Origin: JAVBPB01 sp031549965
Lineage (GTDB): Bacteria; Bacillota; Clostridia; Lachnospirales; Lachnospiraceae
NCBI GenBank assembly: GCA_031549965.1
Contig: JAVBPB010000061.1
Location: 1-58,862 of the forward strand
Direction: 5' to 3'
DNA length: 58,862 bases
Program-made: the position numbers and the translations under genes
Part shown: piece by piece, positions 1 through 8,264 of the stretch
Position numbering within the stretch: the first letter of the stretch is position 1
How the letters are laid out: the number at the start of each line of letters is the position of its first letter
Notes under the pieces: generated by a model
The model's input: only the letters and a program-made list of their open reading frames with translations
Told to the model about the DNA's origin: nothing
Database searches by the model: none

Positions 1-1
1 A

Positions 2-424
2 TTTAATGAGATACTTGTTATACTGTTTAACGAAATAATGGAAATAGAACAAAAGGTAATAATTACAGATGAATTTAAAGATATTTCAAATAATGATATG
101 CATATATTAGAAGCTATAGGCAATGGGGAACCAAAGAATATGTCCACAGTGGCAAAGAAACTAAAGATAACTGTGGGAACTTTGACCATAGCCATAAATG
201 CTCTAGTTAAGAAAAATTATGTAACCAGAGTACGAAGTGAAGAGGATAGAAGAGTGGTTCTTATATCTTTAACTGAAAAAGGACACAAAGCTTACAATCA
301 TCACGAGAAATTTCATAAAGAAATGATAGAAGCAACAATAGTAGGGCTAGACGATAAGGAAAGAGATGTAGTTGTAAGGGCTTTAAGTAACCTAAGTGAA
401 TATTTTAAGAATAAATACAATTAG
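2..424 (+). CDS. FabT-like MarR-family transcriptional regulator (5' end missing)
   Basis: This is a winged-helix MarR-family regulator whose family relatives control fatty-acid synthesis genes (FabT type). The frame is open from base 2, and the 12 codons before the first visible ATG at base 38 read as typical family sequence (FNEILVILFNEI), so the true start lies upstream of the window and the ATG at 38 is internal. Visible parts are the recognition region (MSTVAKKLKITVGTLTIAIN, roughly residues 35-55 counted from the ATG), the wing with RSEEDRRVV, and a C-terminal dimerisation helix. The FabT assignment rests on resemblance to the Clostridia subgroup and cannot be tested here because the neighbouring genes on the left are missing. 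Confidence 0.8.
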   Translation, partial: FNEILVILFNEIMEIEQKVIITDEFKDISNNDMHILEAIGNGEPKNMSTVAKKLKITVGTLTIAINALVKKNYVTRVRSEEDRRVVLISLTEKGHKAYNHHEKFHKEMIEATIVGLDDKERDVVVRALSNLSEYFKNKYN

Positions 425-443
425 CAAAAAGTAGGAGGTAACT

Positions 444-608
444 ATGAACGAAGATTTAAAACTTTTTAATGACAGTGATTTAGAGGATGTATTTAAAGAA
501 CTAGAAGCTGATGAGACAGATAAAAATGATAATAATGATGTTAATAATAAGGAAATGGATGCAGCTCAAAGAAGGTATTTAGAAATTATAAAAAAACATA
601 AGGAATAA
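444..608 (+). CDS. small acidic protein of 54 residues, unknown function
   Basis: A 54-codon frame starts at ATG 444 behind a strong AGGAGG at 434-439 and ends at TAA 606-608, 19 bases after the MarR gene, so the two are probably co-transcribed. The protein is rich in Asp, Glu and Asn, has a low-complexity Asn/Asp run in the middle and ends in a basic helix (RRYLEIIKKHKE). No domain is recognised. The strong ribosome binding site and the terminator directly after the stop support a real gene. Confidence 0.65.
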   Translation: MNEDLKLFNDSDLEDVFKELEADETDKNDNNDVNNKEMDAAQRRYLEIIKKHKE

Positions 609-610
609 AT

Positions 611-657
611 AAAAAAGTAAGTGAGAATCTATGACATAGATACTTACTTACTTTTTT
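611..657. terminator. bidirectional intrinsic terminator
   Basis: A two-step hairpin pairs AAAAAAGTAAGT (611-622) with ACTTACTTTTTT (646-657) and, inside it, ATCTATG with CATAGAT. The A-run on one side and T-run on the other let it stop transcription from both directions. It lies between the convergent small acidic gene and the HD-GYP regulator. Confidence 0.8.
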
Positions 658-659
658 AT

Positions 660-1739
660 TTATGAACGAGAAATTGCAATCATAGTTTCAAAAGAGCGAC
701 TAAAGGCATCAACTACAACAGGATCAAAATGACTACCCTTTTCTCCAAGTATAATTTCTTTTGCAGTAGCATAATCATATGCTTCTTTATATGGGCGTTT
801 GCTGATTAATGCATCGAATACATCTGCAACAGCCATAATTCTTGCAGATATAGGAATATTTTTCCCCTTAATTCCATATGGATAACCATTACCATCAAAG
901 CGTTCATGATGGGCAAGAGCAATATCTTTTGCTACAGATAGCATAGCAATATCTTCCAAATCAACAATGGATTCATCTAATAATCTGTGACCAGCTTTTG
1001 TATGTAGCTTCATTATTTCAAATTCCTCAAAAGTTAATTTTCCCGGCTTAAGTAATATAGAATCAGGAGTAGTCACCTTTCCGATGTCATGAAGTGGGGC
1101 GGCTGAAATAATATTATTAGCATATGAAACAGGAATATTATAATCTTCATCAGAAGATGAAATACAATTAATAAGAGCCTTTACATAATCCTGAGTTCTG
1201 TTTATATGTCCACCGGTATCAACATCCCTATATTCTGTAACTTTTGCTAAAATATTGATTATTGCCTGATTCTGTTTAATAATTGTATTAGTTTGCTTTT
1301 CAACAAGATTAGCAAGATTTCTTCTTAAAGAAGATAGTTCAAGCTGGGTTGATACACGAGCTAAAACAAGTTCAGGATGAAAAGGTTTATGTATATAGTC
1401 AACTGCTCCTAATTTAAGAGCCTTTAATTCACTGCTATAATCATTTCTGCTGGTCAAGAATATTACAGGAACATCTTTCGCTGTAGGAGATGCTTTTATT
1501 TCTTTTATAACTTCATAACCGTTCATATTAGGCATTTCCACATCTAATAAAATCATATCCGGAGTCCATTTTGACAGATAATTTAAGGCGTCATCTCCTG
1601 ATTTAACAGGAAGAACATTGTAGAAATCCTTTAAAATAGAATCAAGATACACAAGGATTAATTTGTCATCATCAACGGTTAGGATGGTTTTCTTTTCTTT
1701 AATTTTCGTAATCAATTTTATCATCTCCTTTTTAGTCAT
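660..1739 (-). CDS. response regulator with HD-GYP output domain (RpfG-like)
   Basis: This two-domain signalling protein has a receiver followed by an HD-GYP phosphodiesterase domain, a family that usually degrades cyclic di-GMP. With the start at 1739 (359 residues), the receiver shows the acidic patch D23-D25, phospho-acceptor D66, and K118. The HD-GYP domain shows HDIGK with H217/D218 and the signature HHERFDGNGYP at 277-287, so the catalytic motifs look complete. The open frame extends to a TTG at 1781, but ATG 1739 has AAGGA seven bases upstream and fits better. An extended -10 TATAAT (minus strand, 1826-1831) lies upstream. The gene is monocistronic and converges on the small acidic gene. 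Confidence 0.88.
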   Translation of the reverse strand: MTKKEMIKLITKIKEKKTILTVDDDKLILVYLDSILKDFYNVLPVKSGDDALNYLSKWTPDMILLDVEMPNMNGYEVIKEIKASPTAKDVPVIFLTSRNDYSSELKALKLGAVDYIHKPFHPELVLARVSTQLELSSLRRNLANLVEKQTNTIIKQNQAIINILAKVTEYRDVDTGGHINRTQDYVKALINCISSSDEDYNIPVSYANNIISAAPLHDIGKVTTPDSILLKPGKLTFEEFEIMKLHTKAGHRLLDESIVDLEDIAMLSVAKDIALAHHERFDGNGYPYGIKGKNIPISARIMAVADVFDALISKRPYKEAYDYATAKEIILGEKGSHFDPVVVDAFSRSFETMIAISRS

Positions 1740-1825
1740 TATACAATCCTTAATTTCAGGTTGTGTAAAATATTTGCCCAAGTTAGATTGCTTTAGTTGA
1801 CCTTGGACATAAATATATGGATATA

Positions 1826-1855
1826 ATTATACCATATTTTATGTGTAAATTTCAA
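1826..1855 (-). promoter_or_regulatory. promoter of the HD-GYP response regulator
   Basis: On the minus strand TTGAAA (1850-1855) and TATAAT (1826-1831) are separated by 18 bases, and TG precedes the -10 (TGGTATAAT, extended -10). Confidence 0.55.
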
Positions 1856-1970
1856 TATGTATTATTCCCTATCAGTAATAAGAAAGATTTTAGCTGTTAT
1901 TATTTATAAATTCAGTGAAACTGTGAATAATGGTATTTTAAGTAAAATCTAATTTAAAATTGTATACAAA

Positions 1971-1999
1971 TTGACAAAACATACGTTTTGTGTTAAGAT
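1971..1999 (+). promoter_or_regulatory. sigma-A promoter with LexA-like palindrome in the spacer
   Basis: TTGACA (1971-1976) and TAAGAT (1994-1999) are 17 bases apart. The spacer carries an inverted repeat, ACAAAAC (1974-1980) and GTTTTGT (1985-1991) around ATAC. Its core AACATACGTT matches the inner part of the Gram-positive LexA box (GAACnnnnGTTC), with A replacing the outer G. It sits where a repressor would block polymerase in front of the YfbR-like gene. Confidence 0.6.
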
Positions 2000-2047
2000 C
2001 ATTCAATAAAGTAACTTGTAATTATTACTTTCATGAATGGAGACAAA

Positions 2048-2629
2048 ATGAACAATCAATTTTTTGCCATGCTATCTAGAATGAAATATATAGACAGATG
2101 GTCATTAATGAGAAATACAAGAAAAGAAAATATAAGCGAACATTCATTAGATGTAGGAATCATATCCCATGCTTTAGCAGTTATCAGCAACGTATATTTT
2201 AACAATAACATAAACGTTGAAAGGGTGGCACTCCTAGCCATATTTCATGACACAACAGAAATCATAACCGGAGACATGCCAACCCCAGTAAAATACTACA
2301 ACCCAGAAATAAAAACAGCCTATAAGCAAGTTGAAAGTATAGCCGCACAAAAACTTCTTTCAATGATGCCACAAGAAATGAATGAATACTACAACGATCT
2401 ATATATAAAAAAAGAAGAGGACAAGCAACTGTGGAAATTTGTAAAAGCTGCCGACAAATTATCCGCCCTAATAAAATGTATAGAAGAAGAAAAGGCTGGA
2501 AACCTTGAATTTGCCAGTGCAAAAGAAAGCACCTTAAAATCACTAAAAGAACTTAATCTAAAAGAAGCAGATTTTTTTTTAAAACAATTTATTCCGGCAT
2601 ATTCCCTGACATTGGATGAACTAGAGTAA
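2048..2629 (+). CDS. HD-domain 5'-deoxynucleotidase, YfbR-like
   Basis: YfbR-family enzymes are cytosolic metal-dependent phosphohydrolases that remove phosphate from deoxyribonucleoside 5'-monophosphates. The 193-residue protein starts with the family N-terminus (FFAMLSRMKYIDRWSLMRN) and carries the HD metal ligands: H32 in ISEHS, H67-D68 in FHDTTE, and D136 in AADKLSAL. An ATG at 2033 is in frame, but ATG 2048 has GGAGA five bases before it and aligns with the family start. The promoter upstream contains a LexA-like palindrome, which would link this gene to DNA damage. No obvious terminator follows. Confidence 0.85.
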   Translation: MNNQFFAMLSRMKYIDRWSLMRNTRKENISEHSLDVGIISHALAVISNVYFNNNINVERVALLAIFHDTTEIITGDMPTPVKYYNPEIKTAYKQVESIAAQKLLSMMPQEMNEYYNDLYIKKEEDKQLWKFVKAADKLSALIKCIEEEKAGNLEFASAKESTLKSLKELNLKEADFFLKQFIPAYSLTLDELE

Positions 2630-2747
2630 ATAACCAACCTTAACCAATTTTTCTAATTTAAATTTAATAATTCTCTAATGAATTTAAAGGTTTAGTAGTA
2701 TATTATATTATTATAACAGTGAACACAAATTTTAAGGAGGAATTATT

Positions 2748-3290
2748 ATGAAGTATACAATTGAACAGGTTGAATATTTAAGAACTAAAGCAGACATAAC
2801 TTACGAGGAAGCGGTAGAAATCCTTGAGAAATACCAAGGTGATGTAGCAAAATGCTTAGTAGAACTAGAAAAAATAGGAAAAATAAGAAACAACACCTAC
2901 ACAAATAACAATAACAGTAATCAAAACTCAGGTGAGGAATTCAAGAAAAATGTAAAGAAAGTATACAACAACAGTGTACGTCACAGATTTATAATAAAAA
3001 AAGGAGATACAGTTATAGTTAATTTATCATTACTATATATGTTGGCGGCACTTATAGTTGCACCTCATTTAACAATAGTATCTGCAATAGCAGCCATATT
3101 CCTAGGTTATAAAATAAACATACAAAAAGAAGAAACGGATGACTATGAAGTTGACTTAAAAGAGCAGGTTAATAAAGCAGCAGGCAACATCAAAAATACT
3201 GTAAAAGATTTTACAGAAGTAAATGTACAAAAAGCTGAGAAAGCAGAAACAAACACAAAAGACGGATACAATGAAATAACAGTTGAATAA
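2748..3290 (+). CDS. UBA-like / DUF4342 membrane-associated protein
   Basis: The N-terminal 45 residues form a UBA/TS-N-like helical domain (TYEEAVEILEKYQGDVAKCL), followed by an Asn-rich linker. A DUF4342 domain at about 75-130 includes a hydrophobic stretch (LSLLYMLAALIVAPHLTIVSAI) that probably spans or touches the membrane. The C-terminal tail is charged and helical. ATG 2748 has AAGGAGG eight bases upstream. It precedes an OmpR/histidine-kinase pair by 51 bases on the same strand, so it is likely part of that operon. The family has no established biochemical function; a role in sensing membrane state with the kinase is only inference. Confidence 0.8.
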   Translation: MKYTIEQVEYLRTKADITYEEAVEILEKYQGDVAKCLVELEKIGKIRNNTYTNNNNSNQNSGEEFKKNVKKVYNNSVRHRFIIKKGDTVIVNLSLLYMLAALIVAPHLTIVSAIAAIFLGYKINIQKEETDDYEVDLKEQVNKAAGNIKNTVKDFTEVNVQKAEKAETNTKDGYNEITVE

Positions 3291-3341
3291 CTTAATACAA
3301 GGGAGCTGGATACAGCTCCTAATTTATTTTGGAGGGTAAGC

Positions 3342-4025
3342 ATGTCAAAAATATTAATAATTGAAGACGAAGCTAAAATTGCAAGATTTTTAGAATTAGA
3401 ACTAAAATATGAAGGTTATGAAGTGGAAATGGCCAGTGATGGCAGAGCAGGCCTTGAAATGGCACTTAAAGACGACATTGATTTAATAGTATTAGATCTT
3501 ATGCTTCCAAATCTAAGCGGTATAGAAGTATGCAGAAGGCTTAGGCAAACGAAGGATACTCCAATTATTATGTTGACGGCAAAAGATGATGTATCGGATA
3601 AGGTAATGGGACTAAATATGGGAGCAGATGACTATATGACAAAGCCATTTGCCATTGAAGAGCTATTGGCAAGAATTAGAGTGGCTTTAGCACGAAGAAA
3701 GAACATAGTTAAAGAAACACAAAAGGATCTTTTAATATATGGCAGCTTAAAGATAAACACAGCCAGTTTTAGTGCCAGCTATAAAGATGAAGTACTAGAA
3801 CTTACTAAGAAGGAATTTGAAGTACTGGAATATTTACTTAAAAATAAAAATATAGCCATAAGCAGAGATCAACTATTAAATAAAGTATGGGGATATGAGT
3901 ACATGGGGGATACAAATGTAGTTGATGTTTATGTAAGATATATAAGGCAGAAAATTGATGATAAATATGGTGTGAAGATAATAAGTACAGTTAGGGGAGT
4001 GGGGTATATTATTAAAGATGAGTAA
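3342..4025 (+). CDS. OmpR-family response regulator
   Basis: This 227-residue regulator has a receiver domain (acidic residues in IIEDE, phospho-acceptor D52 in IVLDLMLP, Lys in KPFAIEELLARI) and a C-terminal winged helix (residues ~130-225, with LTKKEFEVLEYLLKN and VDVYVRYIRQKID). GGAGGG precedes the ATG. Its stop overlaps the start of the kinase gene by eight bases, so the two are translationally coupled. It is a close paralogue of the regulator at 23948. Confidence 0.93.
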   Translation: MSKILIIEDEAKIARFLELELKYEGYEVEMASDGRAGLEMALKDDIDLIVLDLMLPNLSGIEVCRRLRQTKDTPIIMLTAKDDVSDKVMGLNMGADDYMTKPFAIEELLARIRVALARRKNIVKETQKDLLIYGSLKINTASFSASYKDEVLELTKKEFEVLEYLLKNKNIAISRDQLLNKVWGYEYMGDTNVVDVYVRYIRQKIDDKYGVKIISTVRGVGYIIKDE

Positions 4026-5460
4026 AAAAAATAAAAATCAGTATAAGGAATGGCAACCTTTAAGTGAGGTAGTAAGTAATGGTTTTAACAGACTCTCCAG
4101 TAATATAAGATTGTCAATTGTATATAGAATTTCACTTAATTATATGGGCATTTTTTTTAGGAGTGCATTTTCAATCTTATTATTCTTTATAGTATCCTAT
4201 GCAGTAATTGAAACGGGTTTTCTATGGAATAAAGGAAGCGAAGCAACCAAGATGATTACTCAGCTTATTACAATAAATGAAGAACAGTTAACTCGAAATA
4301 ACTCAGGAATTATTTACGACGAATTGACTAAGCTTTCCCACGAAGGAATAGGCGTTTTGTTAACCAATAAAACAAGCAATCAGCAAATATATAACCATCT
4401 AATAGTTGAAGATAATTTTGAAAATATATTATTTAATTATATTGATAATAAAAGGAGAATTATATTTGAATATAATGACAGCTTTATATCAACAGAAGGC
4501 ACACTTTACGAAATATACTATCAGTTTGATCTTACACAAGAAGGCAACAAATTACTAATATATATAATATTGTTGTCCATATTTTTATTTATAGAAACAT
4601 CCAGAATCCCCGGAATGGGTAAGAAGGGTACCGAAAGAGTTTTATCACCTATTGCTGAAATGAGTTATACCGCTAACAGACTAAGTGCCAGTAATTTAAG
4701 TGAGCGTATAAATGTTGCCGGGACTAAAAATGAATTAAAAGATTTGGCTATGATCATTAACAATATGTTAGATAGAATTGAAATTTCATATGATAGCCAA
4801 AAACAATTTGTATCAGATGCTTCTCATGAGCTTAGAACCCCGATAGCTGTAATACAAGGCTATGCTAACTTACTTGACAGGTGGGGTAAAACTGATAAAG
4901 AAGTAATGGAAGAATCCATAGAAGCTATTAAAAATGAATCAATAGAAATGCAGGCATTGGTTGAAAAACTTCTCTTTCTTGCAAGACATGATAAAAAAAC
5001 CCTCCATCTTGAAAAAGAGGTTTTTGATATTGGTGAATTAATTGAAGATATGGTCAGAGATACAAAACTTATTGTAAAAAACAGAGAAGTTATTGGTGAT
5101 GACATTGACAATATAAATCTATATGGTGACAAACAGGCAATTAAACAAGGCATAAGAGTATTCATTGATAATGCTGTAAAATACACTCCTGATAATGGAA
5201 CAATAACTATAAGCTGTAAAAGAGAAGGAACTTTATGTGTTATAACTGTTAGCGATACTGGAATGGGCATGAGTGCAGAGGATTTAAATAACATCTTTAA
5301 CCGATTCTATCGTTCTGAAATGGTTAGAAATGAAAAAATTACAGGGCATGGATTGGGACTTTCAATAGCTAAGTTAATTATATTAGGCCATGAAGGAAAG
5401 ATAAATGTACGTTCAAAAATAGGTGAAGGTTCCAGTTTTATTATTTCGTTTCCAATTTAA
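4018..5460 (+). CDS. membrane sensor histidine kinase
   Basis: This is the partner kinase of the overlapping OmpR-type regulator. The 480-residue protein has a ~40-residue cytosolic N-terminus, a first membrane segment near 45-68, an extracytoplasmic sensor of roughly 105 residues, a second membrane segment near 178-195, a HAMP-like linker, a HisKA domain with H270 (SDASHELRTP), and a HATPase domain with the N-box (FIDNAVKYTPDNG) and G-boxes (DTGMGM, GHGLGLS). No recognised ligand-binding fold is visible in the sensor loop. A terminator follows. Confidence 0.92.
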   Translation: MSKKNKNQYKEWQPLSEVVSNGFNRLSSNIRLSIVYRISLNYMGIFFRSAFSILLFFIVSYAVIETGFLWNKGSEATKMITQLITINEEQLTRNNSGIIYDELTKLSHEGIGVLLTNKTSNQQIYNHLIVEDNFENILFNYIDNKRRIIFEYNDSFISTEGTLYEIYYQFDLTQEGNKLLIYIILLSIFLFIETSRIPGMGKKGTERVLSPIAEMSYTANRLSASNLSERINVAGTKNELKDLAMIINNMLDRIEISYDSQKQFVSDASHELRTPIAVIQGYANLLDRWGKTDKEVMEESIEAIKNESIEMQALVEKLLFLARHDKKTLHLEKEVFDIGELIEDMVRDTKLIVKNREVIGDDIDNINLYGDKQAIKQGIRVFIDNAVKYTPDNGTITISCKREGTLCVITVSDTGMGMSAEDLNNIFNRFYRSEMVRNEKITGHGLGLSIAKLIILGHEGKINVRSKIGEGSSFIISFPI

Positions 5461-5478
5461 TCATTCAATTTAATAATT

Positions 5479-5526
5479 AAAGAGGCAAAAGCCCATTTTG
5501 TATAAATGTGTTTTTGCCCCTTTTAA
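5479..5526 (+). terminator. intrinsic terminator after the two-component operon
   Basis: AGAGGCAAAA and TTTTTGCCCC pair around an inner CATTT/AAATG stem, followed by TTTT. Confidence 0.6.
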
Positions 5527-5591
5527 TGTAACTACGTCACAGACCATTTTTGTTTTTTAATGTAAAATATAAAAAAATGGAGGTATAAAGT

Positions 5592-5801
5592 ATGAGTAAA
5601 ATCAAGATTAAAAAGACAGCAATTATTGACAAGTCACAATGTGTAGCATGTGGTTGCTGTGAAAGAGCCTGTAAGAAAGGTGCGATTACTATATTTTATG
5701 GCAGTTATGCTTATTGTAACAAAGATTTATGTGTGGGCTGCGGACTATGTCAAAAAGCCTGCCCGGCATCAATAATAAAGGTGGAGGATGAAAATGAATA
5801 A
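5592..5801 (+). CDS. 2[4Fe-4S] ferredoxin-like protein
   Basis: This 69-residue protein carries two cysteine clusters, CVACGCCERAC and CVGCGLCQKACP, each able to hold one 4Fe-4S centre as in bacterial-type ferredoxins. The ATG at 5592 is preceded by GGAGG. The gene overlaps the next one, a membrane Fe-S protein, by eight bases, so this ferredoxin probably passes electrons to or from that membrane partner. The donor and acceptor cannot be read from the sequence. Confidence 0.88.
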   Translation: MSKIKIKKTAIIDKSQCVACGCCERACKKGAITIFYGSYAYCNKDLCVGCGLCQKACPASIIKVEDENE

Positions 5802-6378
5802 GAATAAAAAATGGTATGATTATATTTGGATTTTCTCATTACTTTATTTGATACTTGGATTTTTTAATATATTGTTTGCATGGTTAGGGTTAATATGCTT
5901 TATTACGCCTCTTTTAATATCTGGTATATTAGGAAGAAAATCTTATTGTAGTAAATACTGCGGAAGGGGTCAGTTATTTAGTATACTTGGGAATAAATTT
6001 CACTTATCCCTTAAAAACCCTTGTCCTAAATTCTTAAGAAGTAAGTGGTTTAGATATGGTTTTTTGACATTTTTTATGATTATGTTTCTTAATATGATAT
6101 ATGTTACTTTTCTGGTTTTTGGAGGATCAAAGGATTTATCTCAGATCGTTACACTTCTTTGGACGTTTAAACTTCCTTGGCAGTTTGCATATCATACAGA
6201 GGTGACTTCATGGGTATCACAATTTGCATTTGGATTTTATAGTGTGATGCTGACTTCTACAGTGCTTGGAATAATTACAATGTTTTTGTTTCAGCCTAGG
6301 ACTTGGTGTGTTTATTGCCCAATGGGGACTATGACACAAATGATTTGTAAGGCTAAGGCACCTAAAGGGGAAAAATAA
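5794..6378 (+). CDS. membrane 4Fe-4S protein, NapH/CcoG-like
   Basis: This 194-residue polytopic protein has about four membrane segments and two Cys-rich motifs, CSKYCGRGQLF near residue 50 and CVYCPMGTMTQMIC near the C-terminus. These resemble the polyferredoxin-type membrane proteins NapH, FixG and CcoG. It lacks the long C-terminal ferredoxin domain of those proteins; the separate ferredoxin gene just upstream may supply it. An ATG at 5788 also fits, but GGAGG (5783-5787) touches it directly and lies six bases from ATG 5794, which is preferred. Confidence 0.8.
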   Translation: MNKNKKWYDYIWIFSLLYLILGFFNILFAWLGLICFITPLLISGILGRKSYCSKYCGRGQLFSILGNKFHLSLKNPCPKFLRSKWFRYGFLTFFMIMFLNMIYVTFLVFGGSKDLSQIVTLLWTFKLPWQFAYHTEVTSWVSQFAFGFYSVMLTSTVLGIITMFLFQPRTWCVYCPMGTMTQMICKAKAPKGEK

Positions 6379-6441
6379 AAATTCTATATAATTATTTAAA
6401 TGGTAAAACTATTAGAGTATATTAATTAACTCTATAGTTTA

Positions 6442-6473
6442 AGGCAACATCCTGATAAAATAGGATGTTGCCT
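6442..6473. terminator. bidirectional intrinsic terminator
   Basis: A perfect 12-bp stem, AGGCAACATCCT (6442-6453) and AGGATGTTGCCT (6462-6473), has an eight-base loop. It separates the convergent membrane Fe-S gene and the ABC exporter operon. Confidence 0.85.
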
Positions 6474-6485
6474 ATTAAATTCAAA

Positions 6486-8264
6486 TTACGATATAGCTTT
6501 AAACTGAGCCATATATAGCTCATAATAAGCACCTTTAAGATCAAGTAGCTCCTTATGTGTTCCCGCCTCTTGTATTCCACCATTGTCAATTACAAATATT
6601 CGGTCTGCTCTTTGAATTGTAGACAACCTATGAGCTATAACAAATGAAGTTCTGCCCTTTAAGAGGGCTTCAATACCTTGTTGAACTAATTTCTCAGTGT
6701 GGGTATCTATACTTGAAGTAGCTTCATCAAGTATTAGTATCTTAGGCATGGAAACCATAGTTCTTGCAAAGGCAAGAAGCTGTCTTTGGCCTATGGATAG
6801 TCTTGCACCACGTTCCTTGATTTCAGTATCATAACCATTTTCTAATTTCATAATAAAGTCGTGAGCGTGAACGGCTTTTGCAGCAGCGATTATTTCATCC
6901 TCAGTTGCATCAAGTTTTCCATAGCGGATATTGTCTTTAATAGTTCCGGAGAATAAGAAGTTATCCTGAGTCATTACCCCCATTTGGCTTCTTAAGCTTT
7001 CAATGGATACCTTTGAAATGTCATATCCGTCAATAAGTATAGAACCACCTTGAACATCGTAGAAACGGCTAATTAGATTTACAACTGTGGTTTTACCAGC
7101 TCCGGTGGTTCCAACTAAGGCTATACTTTCACCAGCTTTTACATCAAAGCTTATATTGTCAAGTATTATATTTTTTTCATCATAAGCAAAGGTTACATCT
7201 TGAAATGAGACACTTCCATTAATTGATGGAAGATTTGTGACATCCTTTGAATCTTCAATTTCAGGCTTAGTGTCTAAAATATCAAAAATACGTTCAGCAC
7301 CTGATAAATTGGTGATTAGCTGATTGTAAAAGTTACTTAAATTTCTGATTGGTCCCCAAAACATCATAATATATGAAACAAAAGCTAAGAGAGTACCCAC
7401 ATTAATCGTTCCCCAGCCAAGCAGCTTGATACCAATGAAATATAAGAAGAAAGTACCAAGTCCCCAACATATTTCAATTAATGAACTAAAGCAATCAGCT
7501 ACATATATTACCTTTATGAAAGAATTTTTGTGCTCTTTTATTAGCTCATTAAAGGTTTCCTTAGTTTCCTCTTCAGCGGTAAAGCTTTGAACAATACGAA
7601 CACCAGAAAGGCTTTCGTGTAAATAGGCATTAAGGTTAGAACCTTTTTTTCTGAATACCTGCCATTTTTTATGGGTGTAAAGCTGTATAGACCACATACC
7701 AATAAATAGAAGGGGTAAGGTTATAAAAGCAGACAGTGCCAGTTGAAAATTTTTAATAATCATAATAGATGCAACGGCAATGATTACTATAAAATCAGGA
7801 ATTAATGTGGTAACACTGTCAGAAAGAACATCCTTTAGTGAGTTAACATCACCTATAAGCCTTGCTAGGATTTTACCTGTAGGTCTGCTGTCAAAAAAGC
7901 TAAAACTTAGTTTTTGTATATGCGTGTATAATTCTTGCCTGATAGTTAATAAAACACTGTTTGAAACCTTTGCCATAATTAACATTCTTAATTTTACACA
8001 TATAATAAAAATAATATTAATTGTGAGAGCAAATATTCCAAGGTGAATTAAACCATTTTTATCTTTATTTTTAATATAAACATCTACTGCACGTTCAGTA
8101 ATAAGGGGATTAACCAAAGAAACTGATATTGTTACAATCATAAGAAATAGCACAATAACTATTTGTTTCTTGTAGGACAGCAGATATTTAAATAATCTAA
8201 TTAAGGTATCTATTTTTAAACTTTCTTTAGTTTCTTCATCTTTTCTAAATGAATTTACAGACAT
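6486..8264 (-). CDS. ABC exporter half-transporter, catalytic subunit (BmrD-like)
   Basis: This 592-residue type IV ABC exporter half has six membrane segments (residues ~30-320) fused to a nucleotide-binding domain. Walker A is GTTGAGKTT, Walker B is ILILDEATSSID with the catalytic Glu, and the H-loop His is present (IAHRLST). The signature is LSIGQ instead of LSGGQ. That defect, together with the Asp in Walker B of its partner, is the pattern of heterodimeric multidrug exporters such as BmrCD and TM287/288, where one ATP site is degenerate. Its start overlaps the partner's stop (TAATG), so the two are coupled. Confidence 0.92.
   Translation of the reverse strand: MSVNSFRKDEETKESLKIDTLIRLFKYLLSYKKQIVIVLFLMIVTISVSLVNPLITERAVDVYIKNKDKNGLIHLGIFALTINIIFIICVKLRMLIMAKVSNSVLLTIRQELYTHIQKLSFSFFDSRPTGKILARLIGDVNSLKDVLSDSVTTLIPDFIVIIAVASIMIIKNFQLALSAFITLPLLFIGMWSIQLYTHKKWQVFRKKGSNLNAYLHESLSGVRIVQSFTAEEETKETFNELIKEHKNSFIKVIYVADCFSSLIEICWGLGTFFLYFIGIKLLGWGTINVGTLLAFVSYIMMFWGPIRNLSNFYNQLITNLSGAERIFDILDTKPEIEDSKDVTNLPSINGSVSFQDVTFAYDEKNIILDNISFDVKAGESIALVGTTGAGKTTVVNLISRFYDVQGGSILIDGYDISKVSIESLRSQMGVMTQDNFLFSGTIKDNIRYGKLDATEDEIIAAAKAVHAHDFIMKLENGYDTEIKERGARLSIGQRQLLAFARTMVSMPKILILDEATSSIDTHTEKLVQQGIEALLKGRTSFVIAHRLSTIQRADRIFVIDNGGIQEAGTHKELLDLKGAYYELYMAQFKAIS

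Noticed and set aside
4860..5294. Long antisense frame inside the histidine kinase, and similar antisense frames in other genes
   Set aside because: Shadow frames caused by codon bias; no ribosome sites or family features.
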